A stretch of 64,000 bases of DNA from Amyelois transitella (GCF_032362555.1 NC_083525.1:4821501-4885500); one strand, 5' to 3'. Numbered from the stretch's first letter, positions 1-11,425 are shown. The notes: generated by a model not told the origin, from the letters alone. Translations and numbers: made by a program.

Positions 1-567
1 CTACCACAAACGCTCTTATATTTCTATGCAAAGACTATGTGGCACAATAAAAGTGAGTACTTCATTATAATTTAAATTTAGCTGCGCACAAATAACACAC
101 ATACAGATGGGTGGCACTTGTTACTATTGTATGTAATGTACATTGTACTTAATTAAAATAAAGATTATTTTTACTAAATCTGTAGCACAACTTTTGTCAT
201 ACCAATCTATCTTGCTTAAGAATGCGTATATCTACATTCTTCATTTATGATTTTCTCTTTAATTTTATGTATTTGATTGATCAACAACAAATTTTACAAC
301 TATGTCGTATAAAATTAACATATAAAAGTCAATTTAGTTCAGTCATTAATTTAGGTACTTTTATGTAAATAATATGGTGACCGTAGTGACCGACCATATT
401 GGTCAACGCCCTTTTTCATGTGATCTTCTTCACACTGCTGGTCTGTAACTAAGTTAATAATCTATCACATATTTCCGCACTTCTTAGCCAAATTGAAAAT
501 ATAAAAAAGGTCGGTTTCTATAATCTGTCATTAGACAAAAATCAAACCAAAATAACAAAAATTAAAA
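1..567. other. AT-rich DNA, nothing recognised
   Basis: No long open frame, no recognisable exon and no clear repeat. Short A/T runs only. Confidence 0.5.
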
Positions 568-672
568 AGAATCCTAAGTTTATAAGCCCTATTCCTTAAT
601 CGCCTTTTACGACATCCATGGGAAAGAGATGGGGTGTTCCTATTCTTTTTTCTATGATTGCCGAGAACTACC
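568..672 (-). repeat. R1 fragment (head half)
   Basis: Reverse-oriented head portion of R1: the CGCCTTTTACGACATCCATG core and CCTATTCTTTTTTC are clear, with a decayed head. The tail half is missing. Confidence 0.7.
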
Positions 673-1444
673 TAAATATCTGTACAAATAATATTAAAAG
701 TTACGCTTGACGTATTTCGCTCAAAAGTGTTAGGTACATACTACATCAGAAGTATTCATATGTGCACTCCTTAATTTGCTGCGTTTGAAATTTAAATACA
801 TTCGTTATTTCATGGACTCTGTTTTAGTTTCATTTGCATTTTCACTATAAAAATATACATTTTACTGACAAATTAAATTAGATACTAATAATTTTTGGGG
901 CTATGAAAATACGAGAATGAAAAGTTTAATATTAATTACATTACGAGTGAGTATTATTTTAACTATAACCAAACTGTATCAAACGACTGATCGACGTTTA
1001 TTATAAATCTTATTAAAAACAATAACCTTGGTTTTGATACAATGCCAAAAACCGTGCGCGTGCGCTTTATAAATGCGAAAGTGTGTAAATACATGTGGAT
1101 GTGTGTGCATTAAGTTTGCAGTAATATAGCTTAGACATTAGAACAACATAATGAGTTAAAATTACATCATTATCAGCATACATAGCTAGTCTTTATATCA
1201 ACTCATTCAGACAATCACAAAATTTCTAAATCTTGACCCAAATTTATTTTACTACCTCCTTGACCTTGCTTAATTAAACTATCCTTTGATTTTGCCATTT
1301 GCATATAACCTCGTGTTATACCTACATAGTTTTATTATAAGCGAATATTGCAATAAACTATGGAAAATAACACGATACTTAAAATTAAGGTACAATCAAC
1401 AGCATATTTCTTTGTTATATTTTTTTTATTTTACATGTAGTTCC
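673..1444. other. AT-rich DNA, nothing recognised
   Basis: Multiple stops in all frames; no exon-like segment or repeat family was recognised. Confidence 0.45.
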
Positions 1445-1640
1445 CATTGATATCCTAAAAGGCAACTAATGGGTAGGCTTATAAACTTGGTATTCCTCTT
1501 GTAAACGATGGGCTACCAACCTGTCACTATTTTTATATTCACGAAGCTATACAGCTGAATGTGGCCTTTGAGTTGTTTTCGAGACTATTGGCTCTTTCTG
1601 CCCCGCAAGGGACGTAGACATAGTCATGTCTACGTCTAGT
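1445..1640 (+). repeat. R1 copy lacking the head
   Basis: Forward R1 from the GATAGGCTTATAAACTTGG region through CCTGTCACTATTT to the CCCCGCAAGGGA tail. About 80 percent like the better copies by eye. The tail is altered (GTAGACATAGTCATG) and lacks the TATG run. A small open frame beginning in its tail (1626-1892) is not a gene. Confidence 0.7.
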
Positions 1641-1888
1641 CGTCGTCTACGAATATGTATGTATTTATCAACAGCATATCAACGTACTCAAATTCACTGC
1701 AAATTCGTCTCTATTGTTGCGTCATACAGATCAGTGCAGGATAACTTGATATTATTATGCGGTAGATTGTACCCACTTTTATATGCTTTCGTGGCCAAAT
1801 TTTCATACATTCAGTCAGAAAAGTATCGGGAATGGATTATTTATTTATGGTTCCAAATTCAAATTTTTGTTTTTTTTTTTTGTTGTTG

Positions 1889-3101
1889 TTAGATTGGCAC
1901 AACTGTTTTCCATTTTGGCGCGGAGTTTGAGTTGCATCTGTTGTTTACATTAAATACAGTGCTATTTTTAGTTATATCATATCTAGTGTGTATTGCTAAT
2001 TTCATAATGGATAAAAACATCGAACAAAGAGTTTGTCTTAAATTTTGCATTGCCAATGGAATATCGTGTTCGGAGTCACTGAAAATGTTACAGAAGGCTT
2101 ACGGTGAATCGACTTTATCAAAAACTCGTGCTTATGAGTGGTACAAAGCGTTCAAAAGCGGTCGAGATGTGATGGAAGATTTGCCTCGCTCTGGTAGGCC
2201 AACAACGTCTGCAACTGAAGTTAACATCGCAAAAGTGAAGGAAATAGTGACTGAAAATCCTCATTCAACTTTGAGAGAGATAGCCACCGAACTTTCTGTA
2301 TCTCACGAGTCGATCCGTACCATTTTAACTAATAATTTGGGTATGAAACATGTTGCCGCTCGGCTAGTCCCAAAAGACCTGAATTTTTTTCAAAAACTCA
2401 ATCGCATGAGAGTCGCTGAGGACATGCTAGAACGAATCAATTCCGACCCAACATTCATGAAACGCATTGTTACTGGTGACGAGACGTGGGTTTACGAGTT
2501 TGACATGCAAACTAGTCAACAAGCTTCGGAGTGGCGCCTTCCAACTGAACCGAAACCGAAAAAACCACGCTAAAGTCGTTCAAAAGTCAAAGTCATGTTG
2601 ACTGTTTTCTTTGACTATCGCGGTGTTGTGCACTCGGAATTCTTGCCGGAAGGTCAAACGGTAAATAAGGAATATTATTTGAGTGTTATGCGGCGTTTAA
2701 GAGAGCAAATCCGACGAAAAAGGCCAGATTTGTGGAAAGAAAATTCTTGGATTTTGCACCATGATAATGCACCTTCGCACAAGGCCATCATTGTGAACGA
2801 ATTTTTAACCAAACACTCAACAAATACCATCGAGCAACCACCATATTCACCAGATATGGCTCCAGCCGACTTTTTTATTTTTCCTAAACTCAAATTACCA
2901 CTTCGTGGCACCCGTTTTCAATCGGTAGAAGACATAAAAGAGAATTCGCGGCGAGAACTGACCTCAATTCCGGAAACAGCGTTTAAAAAATGTTTTGATG
3001 ATTGGATTATTCGTTGGCGTAAGTGTATCGTTTCTAAAGGAGCATATTTTGAAGGTGATAAAATAAATTTGGATGAATAACAAACAGTTTGTGTATTATT
3101 G
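1889..3101 (+). mobile_element. mariner (Tc1/mariner, DD34D) element
   Basis: The body is a mariner transposase frame (2007-3080). The left end has TTAGATTGGCACAACTG at about 1889, preceded by T so that a TA target site is possible; this fits the TTAGGTTGG-type start of cecropia-group mariners. The right end has AACAGTTTGTG at 3084-3094, which is a rough inverse of the left CACAACTGTT. Both termini are decayed and the exact right boundary is uncertain. An R1 tail follows at 3159. Confidence 0.75.
2007..3080 (+). pseudogene. mariner transposase, one internal stop codon
   Basis: From the ATG at 2007 the frame spans 357 residue positions, full length for the family (about 345-360), and is broken only by TAA at 2571-2573 (position 189). 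Downstream coding resumes in the same frame, so this is a nonsense change, not a frameshift; the usual residue at this site is Gln (CAA). Positions 1-115 form the paired helix-turn-helix DNA-binding region, followed by a GRPTTSA linker. The WVPHEL-type motif is altered to RLVPKDL. The catalytic DD34D triad is present: D158 in TGDETW, D253 in HHDNAPSH, D288 in PADFF, with exactly 34 residues between the last two; YSPDMAP is also present. It would cut and paste DNA at TA sites if intact. As it stands it should make only the DNA-binding half. A young, nearly intact copy. Confidence 0.92.
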
Positions 3102-3158
3102 ATCTTTTCCTGCTACTTTTACATTTAAAAATGAAAATAAATATATGTAAATGGAAAA

Positions 3159-3203
3159 TCCCCGCAATGGATATAGACGTGACTATATGTATGTATGTAT
3201 GTA
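3159..3203 (+). repeat. R1 tail fragment
   Basis: Only the last ~45 bp of R1: CCCCGCAATGGATATAGACG and then a TATG microsatellite. It sits about 60 bp after the mariner. Confidence 0.7.
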
Positions 3204-3329
3204 ATACGGAAAAAAATAAGAAAAAACCTCAAAATAAAACTCAACGATACTATAATTTACTACAGATACTTAAATCGACAAATAATTTTCAAAACCCAGG
3301 CACATCAAAAAAAATTATTTTGCCATCAT

Positions 3330-3430
3330 AAGCTAAGCGGGAATCAAACTAGGTACCTTTTGGTTCTGAGCCGAGAATCCGACAACTTCCTCAAACAAGC
3401 CGTCGTACACATAGTTCATAAATCAAAAAA
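3330..3430 (-). repeat. possible tRNA-derived SINE relic
   Basis: The reverse strand shows a box-B-like GTTTGATTCCC (plus-strand GGGAATCAAAC at about 3339), followed by material with the look of tRNA-derived SINE heads. It does not fold as a tRNA. Weak call. Confidence 0.3.
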
Positions 3431-3439
3431 GTAACAAAT

Positions 3440-4435
3440 AAACATACACTCGAATTAAGAACCTCCTCTTTTTTATTTTCGTTTAATTAGTTACTTAGTA
3501 GATAAAATTTGTGAATTGTAAGTAACATTTAAAGCTCTCAGCTAACTCTGAGGTCATTCTATCTTGTCAGTCCGTTTTCTAACCAACTTAAACAATTTAT
3601 GAGTTTAGGAGCCCACGGGAGCATCCTGACTCGAAATACGTAACCATTTCCGAGCTTTGCAATATTTATAAACCAGTTGTCTCTGGTCTATAGAGCATTG
3701 ATGGTGAAACTAAAACGTGCGGAGTGGCTTTCGTAGTCTGTGCTCCAGAGATTTTGTGTATTTGTCACTAGAAATGTATGAAATCCATCATAGTTTAAAA
3801 TACCTGGGAAACGTACAGATTTTGATGCTTTTAAGGGAATCAAAATATTAATTAAAGATTTAAAAAAAATTGTGATTACTTTTCTTAATGGATAAAATAT
3901 CTGGTACTGTCCATATTTTACTTATTCATAGGTTATTTTAAAATTGCAACTGAACAAGGAGCAGTGGAAAAAATAATTAACTTTTTAAACTCTCTCTCAA
4001 CTTGCCATTAAGGTTCGGAAATGAGTCCGCTTCCCTACATATATATATATACATTTTGGCCTAAGTATAATATAAATATCTAGTTTCCTAGACCCATCTT
4101 AAAATTTGAAACCCACTTATATATGAACAGAGGAACGTATCGAATGAAAGCAGTAAATTGACGTTGAATAAGTAAAATTCTACCTGGCAGTTATTCAGTT
4201 ATCAGCCGAGCACAAAGAAATGAATAGAGTCGATAATTCATACTTTCGTGTTAAGTCTACTGCCTGCGTATATATTCCCAGACAAGTACTGTTCGCGAAC
4301 ATTCAAAAGTAGAACAAATGGGTATCTCTTGGATATGCTTGTAACATCTTCATTTTCACCGACACGAACCATGATGATATACTATAGAATGACAAAGGCC
4401 TTATCCAATATTCAATATACAAAAATAATAAGAAT
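3440..4435. other. gene-free AT-rich stretch
   Basis: No exon or family recognised. A short (TA)n run lies at 4039-4052. Confidence 0.4.
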
Positions 4436-4439
4436 AGAG

Positions 4440-4515
4440 TCTCTCCCATTTTGGCGTGCTCCCAGTTGCACCCTCCGCCTACAGCTTCAGGGCCTGGGGT
4501 TCGATGTCATGTTCA
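4440..4515 (+). repeat. possible SINE head fragment
   Basis: Locally GC-rich segment with CACCCTCCGCCTACAGCTTC and a box-B-like GGGTTCGATGTC at about 4497. Resembles lepidopteran SINE 5' regions; no boundaries are visible. Confidence 0.3.
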
Positions 4516-4559
4516 TGTTAAATTGTAAGATTGTAAAATGTTAGTAACGAAACTTAATT

Positions 4560-5224
4560 TTGTTATTTATCGCTTTGAAGTGTATTATTAAAAATTTGAT
4601 TCAATTTTATGAAGATTTCCTATAAAAATTGAGAAATCAATATTTTTTTTTATTTAACTTGGCTCATAACATACCTTACCTGCAACGTATAATAATATAG
4701 TATTAATTTCTATGTTTGTAAATATATTTCTGTTTTTATTGAAAATAAATAATGTTGCCATTTGCTGCCTGAAATCTGTACAATATTTATTTATTTTTAT
4801 TTTAAAAGTTAGCTTTATTACGAAATCGAAGGATAGCGAGTCCAATTAATTGATTGGGTGGTCTACCAAGATAAATTTGATTCACTTAACGATTATCGAT
4901 TGAGCTTAAATTTTGCATTTTTCTGGAGTTGTCTTATGTGAGTTGTCATAAGTCGTTTAAGTATACATAGTGTAGTGATATTCTATAGTTTTTGTGTCGT
5001 TTGGGACACTAGCCGTATGTGGCCGCGGTCGGTCTCACAATATTATAATATTTATTGAGCTTTGATAAAGGTTCGCTGCCACATCATATTTCTAAGATTT
5101 TATCACTGCTACTACAGAAACTAATAACTACATACCTTTTTTAATTTTTATCTATCTTCTTGTGCATATTATAAAAGTCAATCTAAGGATATATGCTTAT
5201 AAAGTGGAAACCCAGATTCCAATC
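4560..5224. other. gene-free AT-rich stretch
   Basis: Nothing recognised beyond simple A/T-rich sequence. Confidence 0.4.
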
Positions 5225-5350
5225 CCAAGGAACCTATCACTATTTGACTATAAATTCCATCATTAAGCCGTCTATTTTAACGTGATCATGGAGAATTTAA
5301 GAGTCTATTGGCTGTTTCTGTTCCTTATATTAAAGACGTGATATATGTAT
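5225..5350 (+). repeat. decayed R1 copy
   Basis: CCTATCACTATTTGAC, ATTCCATCATTAAGCC, GTCTATTGGCTGTTTCTG and GACGTGATATATGTATG appear in R1 order, with many changes. Confidence 0.5.
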
Positions 5351-5613
5351 GAATTTACGTTTCAAACATAAAAGTAGCTAACAATACTAATCCACCTAAA
5401 CCAGATAAAAATTTTAAAAATCTCATAACTGCGATACCCGAGACATGAATACGAGATGTCTAGAGAAATAAAACGAAATGCAATTACTTACGCCAGACGA
5501 AATGTTTCATCCGGAGAAACCGCTGTTGCGTTCGCTATAGTTCAAGTATTGGTCGAATATGAGTAGTTTTGGCTTTAAGTAGCTAGCTAAAGCACCATAT
5601 AAACAATAAAGTC

Positions 5614-5853
5614 CCGTGTGGTTCTCGGCACCAATAAAAAAAAAGAATAGGACCACTCCTTCTCTTTCCCATGGATGTCGTAAAAGGCGATATATTAAGG
5701 GATAGGCTTTTTAACTTGGGATTCTTCTTTTAGGCGATGGGCTAGCAACCTGTCACTATTTGAATCTCAATTCTATCATCAAGCCAAAAAGCTGAACGTG
5801 GCCATGGATATAGATATATATGGCAAGGGATATAGACGTGACTATATGTATTT
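5614..5853 (+). repeat. R1, near full length with internal deletion
   Basis: The head CCGTGTGGTTCTCGGCACC and the core are well kept. The internal hairpin and the GTTGGCTCTGTC block are missing between AACGTGGCC and the tail, where a short TATA-rich insert sits. Confidence 0.85.
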
Positions 5854-5859
5854 ATTACA

Positions 5860-6120
5860 TTAAAAATTTAAAAAAATAAATTACTTTTGAATATAGAATT
5901 TTTAATTTTTAAGATTATTTTTATTTATGATTCTGATTGAATTAAACATTATGCTGTACAGACAGATTCAGTACCCCGCTTGTTTTTAGTAGCTCGGTGC
6001 CTACGGATCATTATATCATCATGATTCGAAACTTCTGAGATAAATTAAAGGTAAGTTGCACGTAAGCTTTATTCATAAATTGCAACGCGAAAGTACTTGA
6101 GTAATTGGTTGGATGACGAT
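5860..6120. other. gene-free AT-rich stretch
   Basis: Nothing recognised between the R1 copy and the R2 tail. Confidence 0.4.
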
Positions 6121-6126
6121 CTTCCT

Positions 6127-6226
6127 ACATACATACCTACATAAATGTACAGAAAATTTCGCCTCTTTCCGGGAGGGGTAGGCAGAGACAACATCTTTCC
6201 GTAGTTTCCTCCACATTCATAACTTT
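6127..6226 (-). repeat. R2 LINE tail
   Basis: Reverse copy of the R2 3' end: CCTCTTTCCGGGAGGGGTAG, then AGAGACAACATCTTTCC and CCACATTCATAACT. It encodes a remnant of the LINE C-terminus. Confidence 0.65.
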
Positions 6227-6634
6227 TTTATGCAAGCCGGTTGTCCTATACTATGTTAAAAAAATACACTTGCATATTATGAAAAGGTTAAAATATGTAG
6301 GTATCATAACAAAAAAAAAGGAACATTTTTCAAACACAATAAAGGACACATTTTTTGTCTGTGGCAACGTTACGTCAAGGGTGGGTACGGTTTTTAATAA
6401 ACGAAAATTGCAAATTAAATTGCGTCCTTTGTTTTTGTAATTGTTTTTATGAGTAAATGACTGGGAAAGATAATATATTCCTTTTTTCTTTCACAAAGTT
6501 ACCCATGCCTTTTTTTACGACTGCTCTGATAAGGAGTAGATTTGACATTAAATGACATTTTTAATAATAAAATTCGTCCTTCAGATGTACGGGAAAACAA
6601 AGTGTGTCAGTCAGCTGATTATCTTTCTTCACAT

Positions 6635-6699
6635 TGCAAGTGAAAAGATGTAGTCTCTGCCTACGCTTCCGGGAAAAAGGCGTGATTTTATGTATGTAT
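6635..6699 (+). repeat. R2 LINE tail
   Basis: CAAGTGAAAAGATGTAGTC, TCTGCCTACGCTTCCGGG, then AAAAAGGCGTGATTTTATG and TATG. Only the last ~65 bp is kept. Confidence 0.7.
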
Positions 6700-7287
6700 T
6701 GAAGTGCTAATGTTAGTTTATTAAGTGACTCCCAATTAAGAGAAAACAGTTGGTAAATAGGTAAGATTTTACAAGTTTAGACAAGTTATTCCAATAAGAA
6801 ACATTGTTTGCATCCGAAAATAGGTAACCGGCTTACTAATTATATTGTATATAATTAATATTAGATGTCTAAATTAAAATGAACAAATACATCGCCTTCA
6901 AGCTACATTCTACCAAAACAACGTGTAGAAACTCAAACTACACCCGTGTTTCAGAATCTATTGCCAGCTCAAAGAGAGCCCACAAATTTTCAATATACAT
7001 TCTAATGTTGCCTTGTTACAAAGAGAAAATTTCGTATATAATATCAGAGAGTGGATCTGCGGGTAGTGTCTTGTATATCTGAGTATGTATAGGTTGTGTT
7101 ATACACTGTGGAAATGTAGATTTGCATTCTGGAAACAATTGTTTTCTAGGGAAAATTGTGTATTGTATCTTACTCATATCTTTCCAGATGTTCCAAATCT
7201 AATAATTCTACTTTCTACTGATAATATTATAAACTTTCCTCTAAACTTTGTAAGGATATTTGTTACCCTTTCACATTAAATATACCG

Positions 7288-7500
7288 GGGGTTTTTCTTA
7301 TGAAATTTGGCACAGGAGTAGTATATATCCTGAGTACATACATATGGTCACGTCTATATCCCTTGCGGGGTAGACAGAGCCAACAATCTTGAAAAGACTG
7401 ATTGGCCATGTTCAGCCTTTAATATTATATCCTGAAATAAGTTAATAAGTACTTTCACCCTGAAATTCCCACAGGAGCGAAGCCCCAGAGCGCAGCTACT
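7288..7500 (+). mobile_element. R6 Helitron-like relic with an R1 nested in it
   Basis: The left part has GAAATTTGGCACAGGAGTAG and the right part CTGAAATTCCCACAGGAGCG then GCGCAGCTACT, both typical of lepidopteran Helitron-like interiors and ends. A reverse R1 piece (7335-7425) separates them. Confidence 0.5.
7335..7425 (-). repeat. R1 tail half
   Basis: ATATGGTCACGTCTATATCC, TTGCGGGGTAGACAGAGCC and the AAGACTG hairpin arm are well preserved. Inserted in the Helitron-like relic. Confidence 0.8.
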
Positions 7501-7719
7501 GTTTCAATGTTAGTTTTCTAATAGGAGAATTCTTCTCACTCCCTTATTAGTTTTTTCTCAATAGCACACTCAATAAACATGCTTTAGACCCCAGAGTCAA
7601 CTTGTCTTACACTTTAAATTCAAACCGCAACGATTTAAGGCTCACTCCATGTTAATTCAACTCCATTAGCTCCAATCCCATATTTTCCTCATCGATGTCA
7701 ATTTTTTTCCAAGATACAT

Positions 7720-7855
7720 TCATATATCCCATAGGAGGTAGACAGAGCCAAAAGTCACGAAAAACTTGAAGGTGACGTTTAGCTGAAAGGTATAATGATA
7801 ATGAGATTTGGATAATAACATGCTAGTCCATCGCCTAAAAGAAGAATGCTAAGAA
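7720..7855 (-). repeat. decayed R1 copy
   Basis: GGAGGTAGACAGAGCC, ACGTTTAGCTGAA, AATGATAATGAGAT and CCATCGCCTAAAAGAAGAA in reverse R1 order. Confidence 0.6.
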
Positions 7856-7869
7856 AAGAAGCAGTTGGC

Positions 7870-8800
7870 ACACACTTAATTTTTCCTCGCTATTTACATA
7901 CTGGATGTGAGGGAGATGTAAGGAGTACGTATCTTCAAATATTCAAGAAAAGAGTAATAAGTGTGGTGGAAATTGGAAGAGGTTTGTAGGAAAAAAAAAT
8001 ATGTGGAAATCCTTAGCTTAATAGGAAACAGGCGTATCTATAAACTATGGTCAATTTTCGATTTACGCGGGCCAAGCTGCGGATGTACTCTAGGGTTGGA
8101 GATTGTAAAAGTAAATCAAGACAAAAGTTTATATACTTGGTACTCTTTGTATTGATGATAAGCTATCACTACTTGACTTTTAATTTTATTATAAAGCTGC
8201 TCAATTAAAAGTTACCTTTTGATCCTTTCGACACTTCTGGCCTTAGTCCTGATTAAATCCGTTCTTTTCGAGAGTGTAAGTAAACTCTTTCGAATGGAAC
8301 CCCTGTTTCACACAGGAAATTTTAACTTCATCAGTGCGTCGGCAGAAAAAGGTGTAATTCAATTTTAAGACCAACATGCGATCTGGGGACTTTAAGCAAA
8401 AGTAAAGTAAGAACAGAAGTGTCGCTTTATATTTTATTGGTATAGTAATATTTTATTAGGTTCGATGATTATAATTTCGGGGCGATGTAAAACAATATTT
8501 TTTTTTATATTATAACTAGCAACTGTAACTTATAAATATATACTAACTTATCATTTGTTGTTTGAGCTTCGTACCTCAATAATTTAATGCCTACATATCT
8601 TAATTACCGTACATTTATGATTTAAAAACTTTATGTTCCATTCAATGAGTATGGATAGCTCAGGAATGATATCGAAAACTCTTGACGAGTTCCCTTTTTC
8701 CCTCAGTTTCCATCACCACCTGATAGCAATATTATGAGTTCCAATCGGATCACAATTGCCCGCGTAATCGGATAGGTAAATAGCTAATAATCTCATTTTA
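7870..8800. other. gene-free stretch
   Basis: A weak forward R1 ghost may lie at 8139-8245 (TATCACTACTTGACTTTT and following). No exon was recognised; the frame at 7961-8155 has no features. Confidence 0.35.
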
Positions 8801-8802
8801 CA

Positions 8803-8955
8803 CACATATAATCACGTCTATATCACTAACACGAAGCGAAGAAGACAAGATAGAAAAGTCTAAAAAGCCACGTTCAGCTTTATGGCTAAATAATAGAATT
8901 GAGATTCAAATAGTGACAGGTTGCTAGCCCATTGCTTGTGGGAAAAATCTAAAAT
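8803..8955 (-). repeat. R1 copy lacking the head
   Basis: AATCACGTCTATATC tail, CCACGTTCAGCTTTATGGC, AATAGAATTGAGATTCAAAT and GTGACAGGTTGCTAGCCCAT are clear. Confidence 0.75.
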
Positions 8956-8959
8956 TTAT

Positions 8960-9420
8960 TAGCCGTTTCCCACCCATCACTCAACTAGTTAATCAATATT
9001 AATGTAAAATTATAATGATTTTTAGTTGCAACTAATCAAATATAGTTTCTTTTTCTGTAAATTTTATATTTTGGGCTTTAGGTTAACAAATAAAACAGCA
9101 GGCTTTTGAAATATTTACGTGTTTTGTCCCTTGTGTGTAATGTATTCAAACATGTCGAAAATTGTACAGGGCGGTACAAATCATTTTAACTTGAGCTATT
9201 AAAATGTATATTTATCAATTATCATTATCATTAGCCGTAACGGGGTTTCTCTTGCATTCAAAGTAGTTGATCATCATTCTGGTTGACTAGTAGAGAATGC
9301 CAAACGGCATTTAGTCCGCCATTTGTAAATTTTTTTTTGCAGTAAAGTTTTAAATAAATAAATAGTAGTTTCCTGCATATTCTTAGTTACGAGAAAAGTG
9401 TAACCTGTTAATCTCTAAGT
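8960..9420. other. gene-free AT-rich stretch
   Basis: Nothing recognised. Confidence 0.35.
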
Positions 9421-9505
9421 CGATGATCTAGAAACCGGTCACTATTTGAATTAGAATTCCATCATTAAACCATCGAGCTGAAACTGGCCTTTCGCTCTTT
9501 TCCAT
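9421..9505 (+). repeat. R1 middle fragment
   Basis: CCGGTCACTATTTGAATTAG, ATTCCATCATTAAACCAT, GAGCTGAAACTGGCCTTTC. Confidence 0.55.
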
Positions 9506-9984
9506 AAAATTCTATGAGGGTTCATTATTTTAAGGTCCTGTAACAAAAAAATTATTAAGAGGTGAAAAAACAAAAGTACATAATTATTTGTATAATTTAT
9601 ATGCATTAAATAATAAACTTTATTTCTATCTTTGAACGCAAATCATTCTGCCGTGCACTGAACCAGTAAAATTACAAGTATGAACTCTTTACAAGAGAAA
9701 AAAGAAATTTTAAAGTGTGAAGATAAAAAAAAAAAAACAATAGCGACAATACATTTCAATATTCTATCTTTTTTTTGCCCGTGAAAAATTATTTTTGTTT
9801 CGTGTAACAAAAAACATACGTGTGACCTTAGAGGCACCATTGCCAAGACAGTATCGCTTATTCATGAGTCAGAGTTCGTTCCCCGCAGGGCCATATCTTT
9901 TCAAGTCACTTGTACGTAGTATATTTTCAGTGACAGCCCTGGGATAGGTTTGACAACTTTGTAAAAGTAGCGTTCGGTAAGTAC

Positions 9985-10275
9985 TACATACACATCTTTA
10001 TTTCTGACAGGTTAGACAGAGCAAATACAGTCGTATTAGTATCACGAGTATGATTAGTGATGCATTTGAGAGATAGTATCAGATATGTAGCGGGAGCGAT
10101 GATCCGGCTCGACCGCCACCAAAGGGCTAAGTGTGATGCCTGAGGACCGCTGCTCCGACGTTGTTGTGTCGGAGGTTGTATATATGCTCCAATTCGTGAA
10201 ATCTTTGCTTGCGCGATCAATGGCGTCATCACTACGCCGCAAGTCATCCCATTGCCTAAAATTAGCATCCCACAT
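9985..10275 (-). other. unidentified open block, higher GC than surroundings
   Basis: A 73-codon frame (10275 down to 10054) and an overlapping 94-codon frame both read through a roughly 50 percent GC block in AT-rich DNA. Just upstream on the minus strand is a TTTTTCAG acceptor-like site, and TAA precedes the ATG directly. I recognise no domain. It could be a decayed transposon ORF or an unknown exon; not called as a gene. Confidence 0.25.
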
Positions 10276-10299
10276 TTAAAAACCCTTCCCTGAAAAACT

Positions 10300-10945
10300 T
10301 TTACAATATGAGCAAAACAGAGGCGGCTAATTGTCTGGGTTTAAACGCCTGCAAAAGTAGATTGCGTGTAAGAATATATTATATATCGAACATGCATAAC
10401 ACTAAGTAGACTCAAGATATAATTTTAAAGACATAAAACTTTTATTCTTATTCCCATATAATGTGAAATTATATCTACGTTATTCCCTAGCGCAGGTGAC
10501 CGGCATGTATTTTTTTAATATCATATTTATGAGATGCATAAGAAACATGTGAGCTTTCAAGACGAATCTAACCCGTCATGACGTTTGGTAAGACAACTTC
10601 GCGTGTTAAACATAACCCATATTGCAGTCATATTAAAACCTTGTTTATAATATAAAGTATACGTATTTTTCAAAGCTAAAATTTACAGAATAATACATTG
10701 TTATAGCTTTCCGACGAGGAGCTCCGCAACGAGCAGTAAAAGTCACGGTTTCCTGTTAATCCCTAGGGGTTTGCTCAAAGCACGGATATTTGGAATAGAG
10801 ATTATCCGTTTCAATTCGAAAAATACAGCAAAAATACAGCTGTATACAAACAACTCATGTCATATTAACCAACTTTTATATATGATATAATTTTAATCTA
10901 TATATAGTGATCTGACTTCTAAATCATATTTGGTATTGTTTTTTG
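10300..10945. other. gene-free stretch
   Basis: Nothing recognised. Confidence 0.35.
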
Positions 10946-10954
10946 GAATTTGTA

Positions 10955-11013
10955 CATCGAGGCTAACTCATTCTGCGTAATTTGTCCCGTATATATTTAT
11001 TTATTTATTTTTA
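10955..11013 (+). repeat. R4 SINE 3' end
   Basis: GAGGCTAACTCATTCTGCG, TAATTTGTCCCGTATATATT and a (TTTA)n tail. This matches the 3' end of the lepidopteran tRNA-derived SINE whose 5' part is at 56404. Confidence 0.65.
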
Positions 11014-11039
11014 ACATAATTAAGTCTTTAACCTTTACA

Positions 11040-11170
11040 ACATTTAGACAAAGACGATAGGCTCGACAAGACTAAAAGACCACGTTTAGCTGTAAAGCCA
11101 TGATGAAATTGCCGTTCAAATAATGACAGGTCACCCATCGCCTAAAAGAAGAATCCCAAGTTTATTATGT
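11040..11170 (-). repeat. R1 copy lacking the head
   Basis: GACCACGTTTAGCTG, CAAATAATGACAGGTC, CCCATCGCCTAAAAGAAGAA and TCCCAAGTTTATTA in reverse R1 order. Confidence 0.65.
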
Positions 11171-11203
11171 AGCATTTTCCTTGATTAACTTCGCTTCCAG
11201 ATA

Positions 11204-11366
11204 CATTAGTACACATTCATAAAGTCACATCTATATACGTTGCAAGGTAGACAGAGCCAGTCAGAAGCACACAAGACACAACAAACAAAGTTTTAAAAAG
11301 AATGACAGGCCACGTTCAGCTGTTTGACTTAAAGGTAGAATCGAGATTCAAATAGTGACAGGTCAT
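11204..11366 (-). repeat. R1 copy with short insertion
   Basis: GTCACATCTATATACG tail, GGTAGACAGAGCCAG, a ~25 bp insertion, then GGCCACGTTCAGCTGTTTG and GATTCAAATAGTGACAGGTC. Its inner end abuts the hairpin at 11365. Confidence 0.7.
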
Positions 11367-11425
11367 TTCAAGCCAAAGTTGCATTAAATGTATTAACAAC
11401 ATTTAATGTAACTTTGACTTGAAAT
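11365..11425. repeat. inverted repeat, 26-bp arms, 9-nt loop
   Basis: Arms 11365-11390 and 11400-11425 pair with two mismatches. The left arm begins ATTTCAAGCCAAAG. Located immediately inside the end of an R1 copy. Confidence 0.85.

Noticed and set aside
1626-1892. 88-codon frame
   Set aside because: Begins in an R1 tail and ends in poly-T; no coding features.
2571-2595. Frameshift between the two halves of the mariner transposase
   Set aside because: Both halves are in the same frame (distance divisible by three); the lesion is a stop codon only.
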